The notes: generated by a model not told the origin, from the letters alone. Counted from the first letter of the stretch, positions 42,694-53,732 are shown. The stretch is DNA of 64,000 bases from Vibrio marinisediminis (GCF_014050145.1 NZ_JACFYF010000001.1:248001-312000), one strand, 5' to 3'. Numbers and translations: made by a program.

Positions 42694-44805
42694 TTAAGAC
42701 GCCACCATAACTTGCTCTTTTTGCCGACTGTAAATGAAGGTAACGGCAAACACGACGACTGCTATAAGCCTTACCATTAGCGGCAATTCTGGCCAAACTA
42801 AGCAAACTCCAGTGACTAGCATCACGATACGCATTAGCCAATTTAGTGGTCCCTCTAAATACCCTTCTATGGCAGCAATCAGTGCATAAGTTCCAATAAT
42901 CGCGAAGAAGCCAACCAATAGGATGTGGCTTATATCCCAACTGACCAACCCGGTATAAGCGATCAACAAAGGCACTAAATAGAGCCCTTTGGCAATTTTC
43001 CATGCCGTTAGCCCTGTACGCATTGGCGGTGTTTTCGCAATGGTTGCGGCGGCAAATGCTGTTAAACAAACCGGAGGTGTCACATTACTGTCTTGAGAAA
43101 GCCAGAATATGATGAGATGTGCCGAGAGCAAAGCCAACGCAACAGCCTCAACCCCTAATGCTTGCTCGAGTAACATACTCATAAAATCAGCTGGCACCAA
43201 AGCCACTAACTCATTAGCGGTCTGCTCAAGCATTGGCGCATTAAGTAAAGCTAGCTTATCGGGTGCGGCCAACATAAAGATAGCCTTAGCTTGCTCTGGT
43301 AGTTCGCCAGCCATTAGCAACGCTATTAATTGATGCTCTGCGAGCAACTTATACAAAGCAGGTGCAGATAGGGTCCCTAGCACGATATACGCGGCTGTTA
43401 CTGGTAAGCCCATACCTAATACTAACGATGCCAAGGCAATCAATGCCAGCATTATCAATAATTCGCCACCGGCCCAATTATCAATCATTAGAGAAAAGGT
43501 ATTGCCAATTCCCGTTGTACTGATCACGTTAACCACCAAACCAATACCAACCAACAATACCGCTGTGGTTGCCATATTTCGTGCACCTTGTGCTAATGCT
43601 TCCACAATTGCGGTAAGACCCATCTTGTGTTCTTTCGAGAACCAGCTCGCCACCACTACTGATATTATCGACAAGCCCGCAGCATAAGTTGGAGTGAAGC
43701 CTTTTACGAGCAAGAACACCAACACAGCTAAGGGGATCAGGTTGTTCCAACCGGACAACAAAACCTTAGTCAGAGACTGTTCAGAGACTGTAATTTTCTG
43801 CACGCCACTGCGTTTTGCTTCAATACGGACAAAAAAGCCGACCGACAAAAAGTAAATTAGCGCAGGCATAAAAGAGACGGCAATGATGTCAACGTAAGGA
43901 ATCTGCGTATAGGAGGCCATAATGAATGCGCCAGCGCCCATCACAGGTGGCATCAACTGACCACCCGTTGATGCAGCCGCTTCAACACCAGCTGCGAACC
44001 TCGCAGGGAACCCCGCTTTGCGCATCAAAGGTATGCTGATCACGCCCGTCGAAACGGTATTTGCAACACTTGAACCAGAAACCGACCCCATCAAGCCACT
44101 GCCTATCACCGCAATAAACCCCGGACCACCAATGATCTTGCCTGCTGCTGCGCGAGCAACATTGATGATGTAATCCCCTACTCCCGAACGCACTAAAAAA
44201 GCGCCAAAGAGGATAAACATAAACACGAAGCTCCAACTGATACGCGCAATTGGACCAAACATACCTTCCGAGGAGTAAAAGCTTCGATACAGCAATGTCT
44301 CTAGGCTTAAGCCAGGAAAATGGAATATCCCCGTCGCCCACTTACCCCACCACACTACGTAACTCAGGCAAATAATAATCAGTGTCGGTATAAACCACCC
44401 CATGGTGCGGCGAATCAGCTCAGTCACAATCACAATCGCGAGAATAGCAAAGACCCAATCACTGGTAACAAACTTAACCCCTCGTTGATAAAGCGCATCT
44501 TCTGCCAAAGGTAAATAAACCAAACAGGCGATAGCACCTAGTGCTAACAACGCATCAAAGCCAAGCGCCCACTTGCTATGAAGTAGACTGCGGTGAGCTG
44601 GGTAGAGCAAAGCACACATCACAGCAAAACCTGCAAAGTGCGTTGCTGAAATCCATAATTCTGAAATCGTTGAGAAAGTATTAAACCAGATATGCAGGAG
44701 AGACAGCATCACCCCAAAAACGGTGATCGTCGCGCTGACCCACTTAATATCTTTTCTTGTTGCGAGCTCAAATTGGCTCAATTCTACTACTTGGGCGTCA
44801 CTCAT
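42694..44805 (-). CDS. TAXI-type TRAP transporter fused permease (DctQM)
   Basis: This 703-residue inner-membrane protein fuses the small and large TRAP permease subunits, as usual for TAXI systems. The first 200 residues contain four to five helices. The large DctM part has the hallmark SGLMGSVSGSSVANTVSTG near residue 238, GFPARFAAGVEAAASTGGQL, then MPPVMGAGAFIM, and later LASLVLGMGLPVTAAYIVLG and DSNVTPPVCLTAFAAATIAK. It works with the binding protein encoded 73 bp upstream. TAXI transporters take up organic acids or amino acids using a sodium gradient; the substrate is unknown here. Confidence 0.9.
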   Translation of the reverse strand: MSDAQVVELSQFELATRKDIKWVSATITVFGVMLSLLHIWFNTFSTISELWISATHFAGFAVMCALLYPAHRSLLHSKWALGFDALLALGAIACLVYLPLAEDALYQRGVKFVTSDWVFAILAIVIVTELIRRTMGWFIPTLIIICLSYVVWWGKWATGIFHFPGLSLETLLYRSFYSSEGMFGPIARISWSFVFMFILFGAFLVRSGVGDYIINVARAAAGKIIGGPGFIAVIGSGLMGSVSGSSVANTVSTGVISIPLMRKAGFPARFAAGVEAAASTGGQLMPPVMGAGAFIMASYTQIPYVDIIAVSFMPALIYFLSVGFFVRIEAKRSGVQKITVSEQSLTKVLLSGWNNLIPLAVLVFLLVKGFTPTYAAGLSIISVVVASWFSKEHKMGLTAIVEALAQGARNMATTAVLLVGIGLVVNVISTTGIGNTFSLMIDNWAGGELLIMLALIALASLVLGMGLPVTAAYIVLGTLSAPALYKLLAEHQLIALLMAGELPEQAKAIFMLAAPDKLALLNAPMLEQTANELVALVPADFMSMLLEQALGVEAVALALLSAHLIIFWLSQDSNVTPPVCLTAFAAATIAKTPPMRTGLTAWKIAKGLYLVPLLIAYTGLVSWDISHILLVGFFAIIGTYALIAAIEGYLEGPLNWLMRIVMLVTGVCLVWPELPLMVRLIAVVVFAVTFIYSRQKEQVMVAS

Positions 44806-44878
44806 AATTACTCCATTACAAATGAGGGACGAGATGTCTCAATACCCAAACATGGCATTGAGACATTTCAAGGCGAGG

Positions 44879-45883
44879 TTATTGAAGGATTAATGAATCT
44901 GGTACTTCAATACCCATCTCTTTATAGTATTTAGCTGCACCTGGATGTAACGGTACTGGTAAACCCGCAATCGCTTTTTCTAACGCCATTGCTTTTGTTG
45001 CTTTATGAATACCTTGTAGGAATGGCAGATTTTCATAAATTGCTTTGGTAAGTTCGTAGACATCATCATCTGATACGTCATAGCGCACAGCTAGGAAGTT
45101 TGGTTGAGCAATGGTGTTGATCGCCGTATCAACCGTTGGGTAAGTCCCCGCTGGGATTTCATATTTCGTCCAAAGATTGTATGAGCCATTCGCTTGTTTA
45201 ATCTGCTCATCGGTAAATGATAAGATTTGGATTCCATCCCCCAATGCTGCAAATGCTTGTGTTACCGCGCCAACAGGCACGCCAGCAGGCGTATTCATCC
45301 CATCAATGGTGCCATTTTGCAGCGCACTCGCACTACCGCCATAGCCCATATGTGCCAAATTGAAGCTATCAGCATCGATGTCTAAACCTTTCATGATCTG
45401 ACGACCTGAATTTTCTGTACCCGAGTTTTTCTTACCAATCGAGAACTTCTTATCTTTCAAGTTATTTAAATCAGTCACGGTACCGCTGCTCGCCAGATCA
45501 CTGCGCACAATAAAGTGTTCAACGTTTTGCCACAGCATAGAAACGGATCGAAGATCCTCTTGGCGCTCTTTATAAGGACCCTCACCATTCCATGCCCAAG
45601 CGCCATACAGACCTTGTAGGATGGCAAACTGAGCTTCATTCTCGTTAAGCAGTTTGACGTTTTCACCCGATCCTGCCGAACTAATAGCGGATAAAGAGAA
45701 TTTGTATTTCGGTGTCAGCTTAACCTTACTTAATGTCGCTAAGGCAACGCCAACCGGATAGTAAGTCCCGCCCGTCGATGCGGTTGTTAGAATGTAACTT
45801 CTATCCTCAGCAAAAGCTTGGCTCGCAAATCCCATACATGCTGTGGCTAGCGCTAAGCTTTTACCCAACTTTGATAGTTTCAT
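44879..45883 (-). CDS. TAXI-family TRAP solute-binding protein
   Basis: This 334-residue periplasmic binding protein has a Sec signal (KLGKSLALATACMGFASQAF, then AED). The TAXI features are YILTTASTGGTYYPVGVALA near residue 30, SAISSAGSGENVKLL, GKKNSGTENSGRQIM near 150 and a C-terminal LHPGAAKYYKEMGIEVP. It binds the ligand and delivers it to the fused permease encoded next. The two genes form an operon; the 5' flank to 46150 has no gene. Confidence 0.9.
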   Translation of the reverse strand: MKLSKLGKSLALATACMGFASQAFAEDRSYILTTASTGGTYYPVGVALATLSKVKLTPKYKFSLSAISSAGSGENVKLLNENEAQFAILQGLYGAWAWNGEGPYKERQEDLRSVSMLWQNVEHFIVRSDLASSGTVTDLNNLKDKKFSIGKKNSGTENSGRQIMKGLDIDADSFNLAHMGYGGSASALQNGTIDGMNTPAGVPVGAVTQAFAALGDGIQILSFTDEQIKQANGSYNLWTKYEIPAGTYPTVDTAINTIAQPNFLAVRYDVSDDDVYELTKAIYENLPFLQGIHKATKAMALEKAIAGLPVPLHPGAAKYYKEMGIEVPDSLILQ

Positions 45884-46150
45884 CTGTGACTCTCCATGTT
45901 AACCGTAAGCAAGGCGTGTGAATCGCCTACTTCATGAATACCGCTCACATGAGTCACAACAAAAACATCGCTTCATGTGAGCTGGTTTCTCTACCAATTA
46001 TTTAGTTCCTCACAACCGTTCAGCCGCTCTATCGACCTGAATCTAGTGAGAAAACAAACACTGCTTATAAAGTAAGCGATAAAAATAGGCGAAGGAAGGA
46101 TCTACATCGCACTTATTAATAACAAAATGTTAACAATCAAGATTTGAGAT
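45884..46150. other. Intergenic gap upstream of the TAXI operon
   Basis: It holds the promoter side of the TAXI operon. No gene or clear site was recognised. Confidence 0.5.
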
Positions 46151-46176
46151 AAAAAAAGAGTGCCTAGAAAGGCACC
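46151..46176 (-). terminator. Terminator of the TraF-like gene
   Basis: On the minus strand GGGTGCC pairs with GGCACTC around TTTCTA and is followed by seven T. Confidence 0.88.
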
Positions 46177-46206
46177 CTATTTAGATTTTTCTAACACTTT
46201 CAATAA

Positions 46207-47352
46207 TTAGAAAGTAAACGCTAAATTCGCTGAGGCACCAAACTGGTTTTCACCTGCGTAAGAACCCGCTACATCAAAGCTCACAGCGTCAAATGGGCTA
46301 ATACCAATACCAGCTGTGATTGAATCATCAAGCGTATCTTCTAAGTCCATTTCGTAACCAGCGCGAAGCTGTGCCCAGCCCCATGCATTGGCTTCCATAC
46401 CAAAACGCACAAAGCGCGTGTCATCATCGATTTCTTTGATACGTTTTTGCTTAGTTAGGTCAAAGTCCATGCTTGCAGTAAAGTACTCACCTACGTAGCC
46501 CATGCCAAGCGTAGCTTGTGGGTTAAATTCATAAGTATAACTGCCTCCTAGAGTAGTAATCTCTTGTGAGAACAAGTTCTTCATCGCTAAGCCAGCACGC
46601 CACGCATCAGAATGCCATGCCACACCCATGTCCATATTGAATGCAGAATCACTGACTTCGCTCTTGTCGTAATCATCTAGCTCAAAGTTATCAATCTTGT
46701 CCACTTGATAGTAAGAAATCAATTCTTGATACTTAGGCGAAATACCAAATGCGATGTCTTGTCCGCCTAAGTTAAAGCTTTTTGACAAAGAAAGACCCAC
46801 TTCAGTTACACCAAAAGCCGCCATTTCAAATTCAGAATCTTCATATCGTGTTTTTACATCAGCTGGTGTATTGCCCCCATCAGCGGCAATTAGTGTTCTA
46901 GCTACCACTTCAGTAAAACCACCTGCAAATAGGTTTACGGCTAGAGTGCGAGTTGGAATAGCCACCGCAAAATTCACTCCCGCTGTTGCCGCAACGGGTA
47001 CATTATCGTTCAAATCAGACATCAACTTATTTAATGCTGTTGCATCTGTAGCTGTCTCACCACCGGCTATAAATCGGTCATAAAGATCTTGCGCATCATC
47101 AATGGTCTGAATTGACTCATCTTTATCGTGCACATTAATCCCAATCGCTGGGATCAAAATACCCACATCGTCATTGTCACGATGAAGCGCACCTAGCGCT
47201 GGGTTATGAAAAGGAGCGAGTAAGTAATCCGCAGAGACTACGCCGGTATTACCCATTGCATTGCTGCGTGCATCAGCCACGTGTGAAGCGGCCATCGAAG
47301 ACATTGAGATTGCGCCAAGAGCACATGCCACTGCTAAAGTTGTTTTTTTCAT
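46207..47352 (-). CDS. TraF-like outer-membrane beta-barrel protein
   Basis: This 381-residue protein has a Sec signal (MKKTTLAVACALGAISMSSM, then AA) and the early motif ARSNAMGNTGVVSADYLLAP with FHNPALGAL, typical of the proteins annotated as conjugal transfer protein TraF in Vibrio. That name is historical: no conjugation genes are near. The C-terminal half is a series of amphipathic strands ending in Phe (ASANLAFTF), the outer-membrane barrel signature. It may act as a channel or structural protein. It is monocistronic with a clean terminator. Confidence 0.78.
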   Translation of the reverse strand: MKKTTLAVACALGAISMSSMAASHVADARSNAMGNTGVVSADYLLAPFHNPALGALHRDNDDVGILIPAIGINVHDKDESIQTIDDAQDLYDRFIAGGETATDATALNKLMSDLNDNVPVAATAGVNFAVAIPTRTLAVNLFAGGFTEVVARTLIAADGGNTPADVKTRYEDSEFEMAAFGVTEVGLSLSKSFNLGGQDIAFGISPKYQELISYYQVDKIDNFELDDYDKSEVSDSAFNMDMGVAWHSDAWRAGLAMKNLFSQEITTLGGSYTYEFNPQATLGMGYVGEYFTASMDFDLTKQKRIKEIDDDTRFVRFGMEANAWGWAQLRAGYEMDLEDTLDDSITAGIGISPFDAVSFDVAGSYAGENQFGASANLAFTF

Positions 47353-47653
47353 AATCTATCCATGTTTTATATTTCGCTTTCTCACCACTTTTATAAATCG
47401 TGTGAATGAGTGGCGACAATACTAAACTTTTTAACTAGCTATAAAAATGCGCATAGGCGAAACAGTCCTGTGTTTTTAGACAGAATGTGTAGTGAGTCAA
47501 CACTTGCAAATAAACCGAAGCAATCTATTGAAATATGATGAAGGTGTCAGAGATTTACTCATCATTTAGTACTAGCCAACAACTCGAAGGGGAATGGGTA
47601 AAATTTGGCAAGTACAACAAGGTGCAGCCCGCAAGCTGCACATTAAAATGATG
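47353..47653. other. Gap between the TraF-like gene and rbsR
   Basis: A hairpin GTGCAGC/GCTGCAC at 47623-47641 lies just after the rbsR stop with a poor T-tract. Otherwise I see only the promoter side of the TraF-like gene. Confidence 0.5.
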
Positions 47654-48673
47654 TTATTCTTCTATTGTAGTTTTAAGCGTAGCAACGCTATTTCGTTCAA
47701 CTAGAGTAGGTTCAAGTTGAACGACTTTTGGATCTCGTGTTTCATTTTCTAGCTTGCACAGCAAGGTTTCCACCGCCGCTTGACCAAGACGATATTTAGG
47801 CTGATGTATGGTACTCAATGGTGGAGACATATACTTAGCGATATGAATGTCATCGTAGCCGATAATCGAAAAATCATCCGGCACCGAGAGACCTTTCTCG
47901 TGAGCGGCATTCATCACCCCCATTGCCATCATATCGTTACATACAAAGATAGCCGTCGGAAGCGTCCCTTTACTGTACATACGATTAAACGCTTCATAAC
48001 CGCCTTCGCATTCAAAGTTTGACTCTATTATCCAGTTTGGGTGGAACTCCAACCCAGCTTCATTGAGTGCACGCTTATAACCTTCGTAGCGCATTTGAGC
48101 TTGGTGACGATTCAATGGTCCCGTAATACAACCAATTTGGGTATGCCCACATTCGATAAGATGCTTTGCTGCCATATAACCCCCTTGCAGTGAGTTATCT
48201 TGGATCTTATCGCTGGTAAATAGCATTGGGCCCCAATCCATCACAACCACAGGTACGTCTGGATATTTATCAAAAATTTCGATGCGTTCACCTTCCAATG
48301 AAGAACACATCAAAATCATGCCATCAACTCGCTTTTGCAACAGCGTATTGATTGAGCTTTTCATTCGCTGTTGATCACCTTCGGTATTACACAAAATCAG
48401 GTTGTAGCCTTTTTGATAACAGCAACGCTCTACGCCTTTTACTACCTCACCGAAGAATGGGTTGGTCGAAGTTGTCATTAGCATGCCAAGAGTCTTGGTT
48501 CGATTCATCTTAAGACTACGTGCCAATGCTGAAGGGGTGTAATTTAACTCCTGAGCGGCGCGATTAACCCGCTCAGAAATTTCTTCACTAACGTAACGAG
48601 ATTGGTTAATAACATGACTTACAGTGGACGTAGATACACCGGCCAATCTGGCAATATCTTTCATGGTTGCCAT
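47654..48673 (-). CDS. rbsR: Ribose operon repressor RbsR
   Basis: This 339-residue LacI-type repressor has an N-terminal HTH (MKDIARLAGVSTSTVSHVIN), the hinge helix YTPSALARSLKMNRTKTLG, and a periplasmic-binding-protein-like core (TTSTNPFFGEVVKGVERCCY, VCNDMMAMGVMNAA, IIGYDDIHIAKYMSPPLSTI). It closely resembles E. coli RbsR, which leaves its operator when ribose is bound. It is the last gene of rbsDACBKR, 14 bp after rbsK, and the operator expected for it lies upstream of rbsD. Confidence 0.92.
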   Translation of the reverse strand: MATMKDIARLAGVSTSTVSHVINQSRYVSEEISERVNRAAQELNYTPSALARSLKMNRTKTLGMLMTTSTNPFFGEVVKGVERCCYQKGYNLILCNTEGDQQRMKSSINTLLQKRVDGMILMCSSLEGERIEIFDKYPDVPVVVMDWGPMLFTSDKIQDNSLQGGYMAAKHLIECGHTQIGCITGPLNRHQAQMRYEGYKRALNEAGLEFHPNWIIESNFECEGGYEAFNRMYSKGTLPTAIFVCNDMMAMGVMNAAHEKGLSVPDDFSIIGYDDIHIAKYMSPPLSTIHQPKYRLGQAAVETLLCKLENETRDPKVVQLEPTLVERNSVATLKTTIEE

Positions 48674-48687
48674 GCTATCGTGCTCCT

Positions 48688-49605
48688 TTATTGCTTAGCG
48701 ATAAATGCTTCAACCTCATCCCGACGTGGAATAGAGGTTTGTGCACCTAAGCGAGTTACACTAATTGCAGCTGCGCCATGTGCAAATTTAATCGCCGATT
48801 CTATCGGCATATCTTCTAACAAGCCAGTGACAAATGCACCGTTAAACGTGTCACCTGCTGCTGTTGTATCAACCGCTTCAACTCGGAAGCCAGGGATCAA
48901 CTCACCACGACCATTTTGGCTTAACCACACACCTTGCGCACCCATGGTAATCATCACAATTTCAATGCCCTTCAGGTGTAGAGCATTGGCTGCAAGTTGC
49001 GCTGAACTTTCATCCACCACGGTAATTCCCGTCAACACTTCCGCTTCTGTCTCGTTAGGGGTAATAACATCAACATTGGCAAGCAAGCGTTCTGATAACT
49101 CTTGTGCTGGAGCAGGGTTTAGAATTACGCTGGTACCCGCCTCTTTTGCTACCTGCACAGCGCGTTCAATACCCTCTATTGGCGTCTCGAGTTGAGTGAG
49201 TAAAAACTTCGCATCACGGATAGCGGATAAATCAGATTCAATTCGTTCGGCAGTTAGGAAATTATTGGCCTCAGCCGAAATACAGATGCTATTTTCACCA
49301 CTTTCGGCGACTTGAATCATAGCAATCCCCGTTGGGCAATTAGGCTGCATTTTTACGCCCTGAGTATTGATGCCATCGAGCTTAAAGCTTTCGCGAATAT
49401 TGATGCCAAAAGAGTCATCTCCCACACAAGCGATAAAACCCACATCAGCATTAAGACGAGCAGCTGCTACGGCTTGATTTGCCCCTTTTCCACCAGGAAT
49501 AACTTGATAATTATGACCATGTAGCGTCTCACCCGGACGCGGAAAAGAAGGCACTTGAAGAACATGGTCAGCGTTAACACTACCTAATACCACTAACTTA
49601 TTCAT
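48688..49605 (-). CDS. rbsK: Ribokinase
   Basis: Ribokinase phosphorylates ribose at O5 with ATP, feeding the pentose phosphate pathway. This 305-residue PfkB-family protein has the substrate motif LVVLGSVNADHVLQV and PGRETLHG-like PRPGETLHG, the GG motif VIPGGKGANQAVAAARL near residue 37, and the C-terminal anion hole/catalytic Asp VDTTAAGDTFNGAFVTGL near 247. Length equals that of E. coli RbsK. It is the fifth gene of the operon. Confidence 0.94.
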   Translation of the reverse strand: MNKLVVLGSVNADHVLQVPSFPRPGETLHGHNYQVIPGGKGANQAVAAARLNADVGFIACVGDDSFGINIRESFKLDGINTQGVKMQPNCPTGIAMIQVAESGENSICISAEANNFLTAERIESDLSAIRDAKFLLTQLETPIEGIERAVQVAKEAGTSVILNPAPAQELSERLLANVDVITPNETEAEVLTGITVVDESSAQLAANALHLKGIEIVMITMGAQGVWLSQNGRGELIPGFRVEAVDTTAAGDTFNGAFVTGLLEDMPIESAIKFAHGAAAISVTRLGAQTSIPRRDEVEAFIAKQ

Positions 49606-49720
49606 ACGATTATCCTCGGTTATTCAACAACCAAAATTTATTTCAGGGAAATAGGTTTAAGAAAGAAGTTCCACTAGAAAACTCTTTGTTAAAGCCACTC
49701 AACATCAATGAGAAGGTGCA

Positions 49721-49751
49721 CTTCCTGCCGCAGACACTCAGCGACAGGAAG
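49721..49751 (-). other. Hairpin between rbsB and rbsK
   Basis: CTTCCTGCCGC pairs with GCGACAGGAAG (11 pairs with one G-U) around a nine-base loop, with no T-tract. It lies 25-50 bp after the rbsB stop. Such hairpins protect the upstream cistron from 3' decay, fitting the high need for binding protein relative to kinase. Confidence 0.65.
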
Positions 49752-49773
49752 ATACGACCAATGACTAAAACGA

Positions 49774-50652
49774 CTACTTAGTAATCACTTTCAGTGGAAC
49801 AGGGATGCTTGCTTCGACTTGCTCGCCTTTAAGGACTTTTGAAGCAACTTCAACACCAAGCGCACCAATCAACTCTGGTTGTTGAGCAACAGTCGCGCTT
49901 AGCATGCCGCGGTTAACAGCTGCAATGCCGTCATCTGTGCCGTCAAAGCCGACAATCATCACGTCTTTACCAGACGCTTGTACAGCACGAAGTGCCCCCA
50001 GCGCCATCTCATCATTTTGGGCAAATACCGCTTGAACATCTGGATTTGCAGCAAGTAAGTTTTCCATTACATTTAGACCTTTAGTACGGTCAAAATCTGC
50101 TGGTTGGCTAGCCAATAACTCCATATTGCTTCCGTCTACAGACTGCATAAAGCCTTCACCACGCTCACGCGCTGCTGATGTACCCGCAATACCCTCTAGC
50201 TGGATAACCTTGGCTTTTTCACCCACTTTTTCCATGATGAATTTACCCGCCATTTCACCACCAGCCACGTTATCTGAGGCAATATGGCTAACCACTTCAC
50301 CGCGTGACGCGCCTCGGTCAAGTGTTAATACTGGGATGTTCGAACGGTTCGCAATGCGGATTGCATTAGAGACCGCATCCGAATCAGTAGGGTTGATCAA
50401 AATCGCTTTTACACCACGAATGGTTAAGTCTTCAACATTAGATAGCTCTTTGCTTGGGTCATTCTGCGAATCCAGCACAATCAACTCGTAGCCTAACTCT
50501 TTTGCTTTTGCTTCAGCGCCATCTTTCATGGTAACGAAAAATGGGTTATTCAGCGTCGACAGTACAATAGCCATGGTATCTTGCGCTTGCGCTGAAACTG
50601 AAACGGTAGAAGTGAGTAACGCTGCTGAGATTAGGGTAGCTAATTTTTTCAT
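49774..50652 (-). CDS. rbsB: Ribose ABC transporter binding protein RbsB
   Basis: This 292-residue periplasmic ribose-binding protein has a signal peptide ([20 protein letters not shown], then AQA). The mature part matches E. coli Rbs[62 protein letters not shown], and [20 protein letters not shown]. The ATG at 50652 has AAGGATT upstream and replaces the frame's first ATG at 50682. The protein also presents ribose to chemotaxis receptors in many bacteria. Confidence 0.94.
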   Translation of the reverse strand: MKKLATLISAALLTSTVSVSAQAQDTMAIVLSTLNNPFFVTMKDGAEAKAKELGYELIVLDSQNDPSKELSNVEDLTIRGVKAILINPTDSDAVSNAIRIANRSNIPVLTLDRGASRGEVVSHIASDNVAGGEMAGKFIMEKVGEKAKVIQLEGIAGTSAARERGEGFMQSVDGSNMELLASQPADFDRTKGLNVMENLLAANPDVQAVFAQNDEMALGALRAVQASGKDVMIVGFDGTDDGIAAVNRGMLSATVAQQPELIGALGVEVASKVLKGEQVEASIPVPLKVITK

Positions 50653-50722
50653 CGTCATAATCCTTTGTATCGAGCGAGCCAAGCAAACTTGGCTCTGTTA
50701 TTGGTATAAAATTGAAAGTCAG

Positions 50723-51706
50723 TTACTTATTTTTGTTGTCTACAATTACTGCCAGTAGAATCACCACTGCTTTAGCGATCATCTGGTAGTAAGAAGATAC
50801 GTCGAGTAGGTTAAGGGCATTGTTAAGGAAGCCGATGATTAGCGCACCTATCAAAGTCCCCATAATGCGCCCTTTACCGCCCATTAAACTGGTGCCACCA
50901 AGTACGACTGCGGCAATAGCGTCTAGCTCGTAGCCCATACCTGCCGTCGGTTGTGCTGAAGAAAGACGAGAGGTGATAATGATGCCAGCTAGCGCTGCAA
51001 GCAGGCCACAAATGGCATACACACCAATTTTCACACGAGCAACATTGATACCTGAAAGGCGAGCTGCCGATTCATTACCACCCACAGCGTAGACATAACG
51101 ACCAAAGCGGGTGTGGTTGAGTAAGTACCATGCTGCGGCAAATACAAACACCATTAGCCATACCGGGACAGGAATGCCTAACGTGTAACCTGTGCCAAAC
51201 CAAGCAAAGGCGTCTGCGGTGTCAGTAAAACCGGTTGAGATTGGGCGACCGTCGGTATAAACCATGGTCACACCACGTAATAAAGTCATTGTCACTAGCG
51301 TGGCAATAAAGGCTTGTACCTTACCTTTGGCAATAATAATTCCGCTAATTGCACCTAATGCTGCACCAGCCACTAATGCTGTTGGCACGGCGATCATCAC
51401 TGGTATTTCAAGCCCAATCATGGTGGCGGCAAAAGCACCACATAGCGCTAATACGGAGCCGACACTTAAGTCGATACCAGCCGTCAAGATAACCATTGTC
51501 ATCCCGACTGCGATGATGGCATTTACCGACGTTTGGCGAAGAATGTTTAGAATGTTGTCTACGGTAAAAAAGTTAGGGTTTAAAAAAGAGACCACAACAA
51601 TTAGCAACAACAGAGCAATTAAAGATTTCTGCTCAATTAGCCACTCTTTACTAAACAGCTTTTTGCCACTAGCTTGGGTTGTTTTGCTCATGGTTTCAGT
51701 ACTCAT
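50723..51706 (-). CDS. rbsC: Ribose ABC transporter permease RbsC
   Basis: This 327-residue inner-membrane permease has about ten helices. Family motifs are [20 protein letters not shown] with SVGSVLAL near residue 55, [20 protein letters not shown] near 205, and [20 protein letters not shown] near 260, the contact region for the ATPase. The N-terminus is slightly longer than that of E. coli RbsC. Its start overlaps the rbsA stop by 4 bp, showing translational coupling. Confidence 0.94.
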   Translation of the reverse strand: MSTETMSKTTQASGKKLFSKEWLIEQKSLIALLLLIVVVSFLNPNFFTVDNILNILRQTSVNAIIAVGMTMVILTAGIDLSVGSVLALCGAFAATMIGLEIPVMIAVPTALVAGAALGAISGIIIAKGKVQAFIATLVTMTLLRGVTMVYTDGRPISTGFTDTADAFAWFGTGYTLGIPVPVWLMVFVFAAAWYLLNHTRFGRYVYAVGGNESAARLSGINVARVKIGVYAICGLLAALAGIIITSRLSSAQPTAGMGYELDAIAAVVLGGTSLMGGKGRIMGTLIGALIIGFLNNALNLLDVSSYYQMIAKAVVILLAVIVDNKNK

Positions 51707-53208
51707 GCTGCTTCCTCATTGATCTGCTTACCTACCGCACAGGCGAGTAATTTTTCTTGGTCAGCCTCTTTGGCTTCAAACATGCCGCTTACGCGCCCCT
51801 CATGCATCACCATGATGCGGTCACTCATTCCCAACACTTCCGGCATTTCAGATGAGACTAAGATGATGCTCATGCCTTCCGCTTTGAATTTATTAATGAG
51901 TTGGTAAATTTCTTTTTTCGCCCCCACATCCACACCGCGTGTGGGCTCATCTAAAATCAGCACCTTGGGTTTAGTCATTAAACCTTTAGCAATGGCCACT
52001 TTCTGTTGGTTACCACCAGAAAGGTTGCCAATAATCTGTTCGCGAGTTGGGGTTTTAATATTGAATAATTTGATGAAGTCGTCGACAGCGATCACTTCGT
52101 CATTGTGCTGAATGCGCCCATTTTTAGAGAGCTTATCCAATGCACATAAAGACATGTTCTCTTTTACTGACAAGCCAAGAACGAGCCCATCACCTTTACG
52201 ATCTTCTGAAATATAAGCGATACCGTTGGCCAAGCCATCTTGTGGACTGACTGGGTTAATGGTTTTGTTATCTAAGTTGATCACGCCGCGTACGCTTGGT
52301 AGCGCACCATAGATAACTTTCATCAGCTCAGTACGCCCAGCCCCCATCAGCCCCGACACACCTAAAATCTCACCGCGCTTAAGGTTAAAACTGACATCAT
52401 GCACACCTGAACCTGTCAGCCCTATAACCTCTAAACAGGTATCACCATGGCTTACCTCAATGCGAGGGTACTGCTCTTCTAGTTTACGACCCACCATCAT
52501 TTCGATCAGCCCATCTTCATCAGTGTCTGACACCAAGCATTCACCAATGAACTTGCCATCACGCAGCACGGTAATATCGTCACAAATTTCGAAGATTTCT
52601 TTCAAACGGTGGGAAATGTAAACAATGCCGCAGCCTTGTTCACGCAGCTCATTAATCACTTTAAAAAGCGATTCGGTTTCAGTATCTGTTAGAGCATCTG
52701 TCGGCTCATCCATAATGATGACTTTAGATTCAAAAGAGAGTGCTTTGGCGATTTCAACCATTTGTTGCTCGCCTAAGCTCAGCTCGCCCAGTAACGTTTT
52801 TGAACTATGTTTTACATTCAGACGCTTAAGTAATAAGTCAGCTTCGTGATACATGGTGTTCCATTGCACTCGCCCTAATGGACTGGTGAACTCACGACCT
52901 AGGAAAATATTTTCAGCAATGGTTAGCTCAGGGATCAAGTTAAGCTCTTGGTGGATAATACTGATACCCGCTTGCTGAGAATCTCGCGGTCCTTTAAACG
53001 AAACTGGCGATCCTTGATAGTGAATTGACCCCGCATCCAGTGCATGGATACCCGTCAACACCTTCATTAAGGTTGATTTACCCGCGCCGTTCTCTCCCAA
53101 TAGCGCCATAACACGTCCGGGATAAACATTTAAGCTCGCTCGGTCGAGCGCTTTCACTCCCGGGAAGGCTTTTTCAATCTCACTCAGTTGTAGAATTGCT
53201 TGAGTCAT
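51703..53208 (-). CDS. rbsA: Ribose ABC transporter ATPase RbsA
   Basis: This 501-residue protein has two ABC ATPase domains in tandem. The first has Walker [17 protein letters not shown] near residue 37, signature [15 protein letters not shown] and Walker [12 protein letters not shown]. The second has a degenerate P-loop region ([19 protein letters not shown] near 287), signature [15 protein letters not shown] and [16 protein letters not shown]. This is the normal layout of sugar CUT2 ATPases. It follows rbsD by about 28 bp. Confidence 0.95.
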   Translation of the reverse strand: MTQAILQLSEIEKAFPGVKALDRASLNVYPGRVMALLGENGAGKSTLMKVLTGIHALDAGSIHYQGSPVSFKGPRDSQQAGISIIHQELNLIPELTIAENIFLGREFTSPLGRVQWNTMYHEADLLLKRLNVKHSSKTLLGELSLGEQQMVEIAKALSFESKVIIMDEPTDALTDTETESLFKVINELREQGCGIVYISHRLKEIFEICDDITVLRDGKFIGECLVSDTDEDGLIEMMVGRKLEEQYPRIEVSHGDTCLEVIGLTGSGVHDVSFNLKRGEILGVSGLMGAGRTELMKVIYGALPSVRGVINLDNKTINPVSPQDGLANGIAYISEDRKGDGLVLGLSVKENMSLCALDKLSKNGRIQHNDEVIAVDDFIKLFNIKTPTREQIIGNLSGGNQQKVAIAKGLMTKPKVLILDEPTRGVDVGAKKEIYQLINKFKAEGMSIILVSSEMPEVLGMSDRIMVMHEGRVSGMFEAKEADQEKLLACAVGKQINEEAA

Positions 53209-53236
53209 ATTTTGTCCTCAACTCGGTATGGCTAAA

Positions 53237-53656
53237 CTAAAACACCACACCCGCTTGAAAAATCACGTTGGCATAAGGCGTACATTCGCCCGTTCGCACT
53301 ACGGCTTTGCTTTGATGAGTTCTTTGTTTGAAATCTTCATGGCAAACATAACTAATATTGAAGCGCTTACCGCAGCGGCTCTGTTCTAGTTCAAGTTCGG
53401 TCAATAGCGCTTGATGAAGTTCTGGACTAACTTGAGCAAATTCTTCCGCCATCACCACGCCTTCGATTTGAGATTCAGTTAAGATCACCCGCACAGTGTC
53501 AATAAAGCTCGGAACACCATGAGTTAAGGCAAGGTCAATGCGAGTGACATGATCCGGAATAGGTAATCCGGCATCGCAAATCGTTATTTCATCTGTGTGA
53601 CCAAGCGTGGACACTAAATACGCAATTTCAGAGTTTAATAGGGTACTTTTTTTCAT
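53237..53656 (-). CDS. rbsD: D-ribose pyranase RbsD
   Basis: RbsD interconverts the pyranose and furanose forms of ribose so that ribokinase can use it. The 139-residue length from the ATG at 53656 (MKKSTLLNSEIAYLVSTLGH) equals that of E. coli RbsD; the earlier in-frame ATG at 53671 adds five residues. Motifs are TDEITICDAGLPIPD with the catalytic His in STLGHTDE, FIDTVRVIL, and the C-terminal RTGECTPYANVIFQAGV. It opens the operon. Confidence 0.94.
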   Translation of the reverse strand: MKKSTLLNSEIAYLVSTLGHTDEITICDAGLPIPDHVTRIDLALTHGVPSFIDTVRVILTESQIEGVVMAEEFAQVSPELHQALLTELELEQSRCGKRFNISYVCHEDFKQRTHQSKAVVRTGECTPYANVIFQAGVVF

Positions 53657-53732
53657 TTCTTCGACCTTCAATCACACGTCTTTCTGGCACTGAATTTTTG
53701 TTATCAAGTTTCAATGAATGTTGTCAAACAAC

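Noticed and set aside
46207-47352. Conjugation function suggested by the TraF name
   Set aside because: No other transfer genes are present and the protein is an outer-membrane barrel; the name is an annotation habit.
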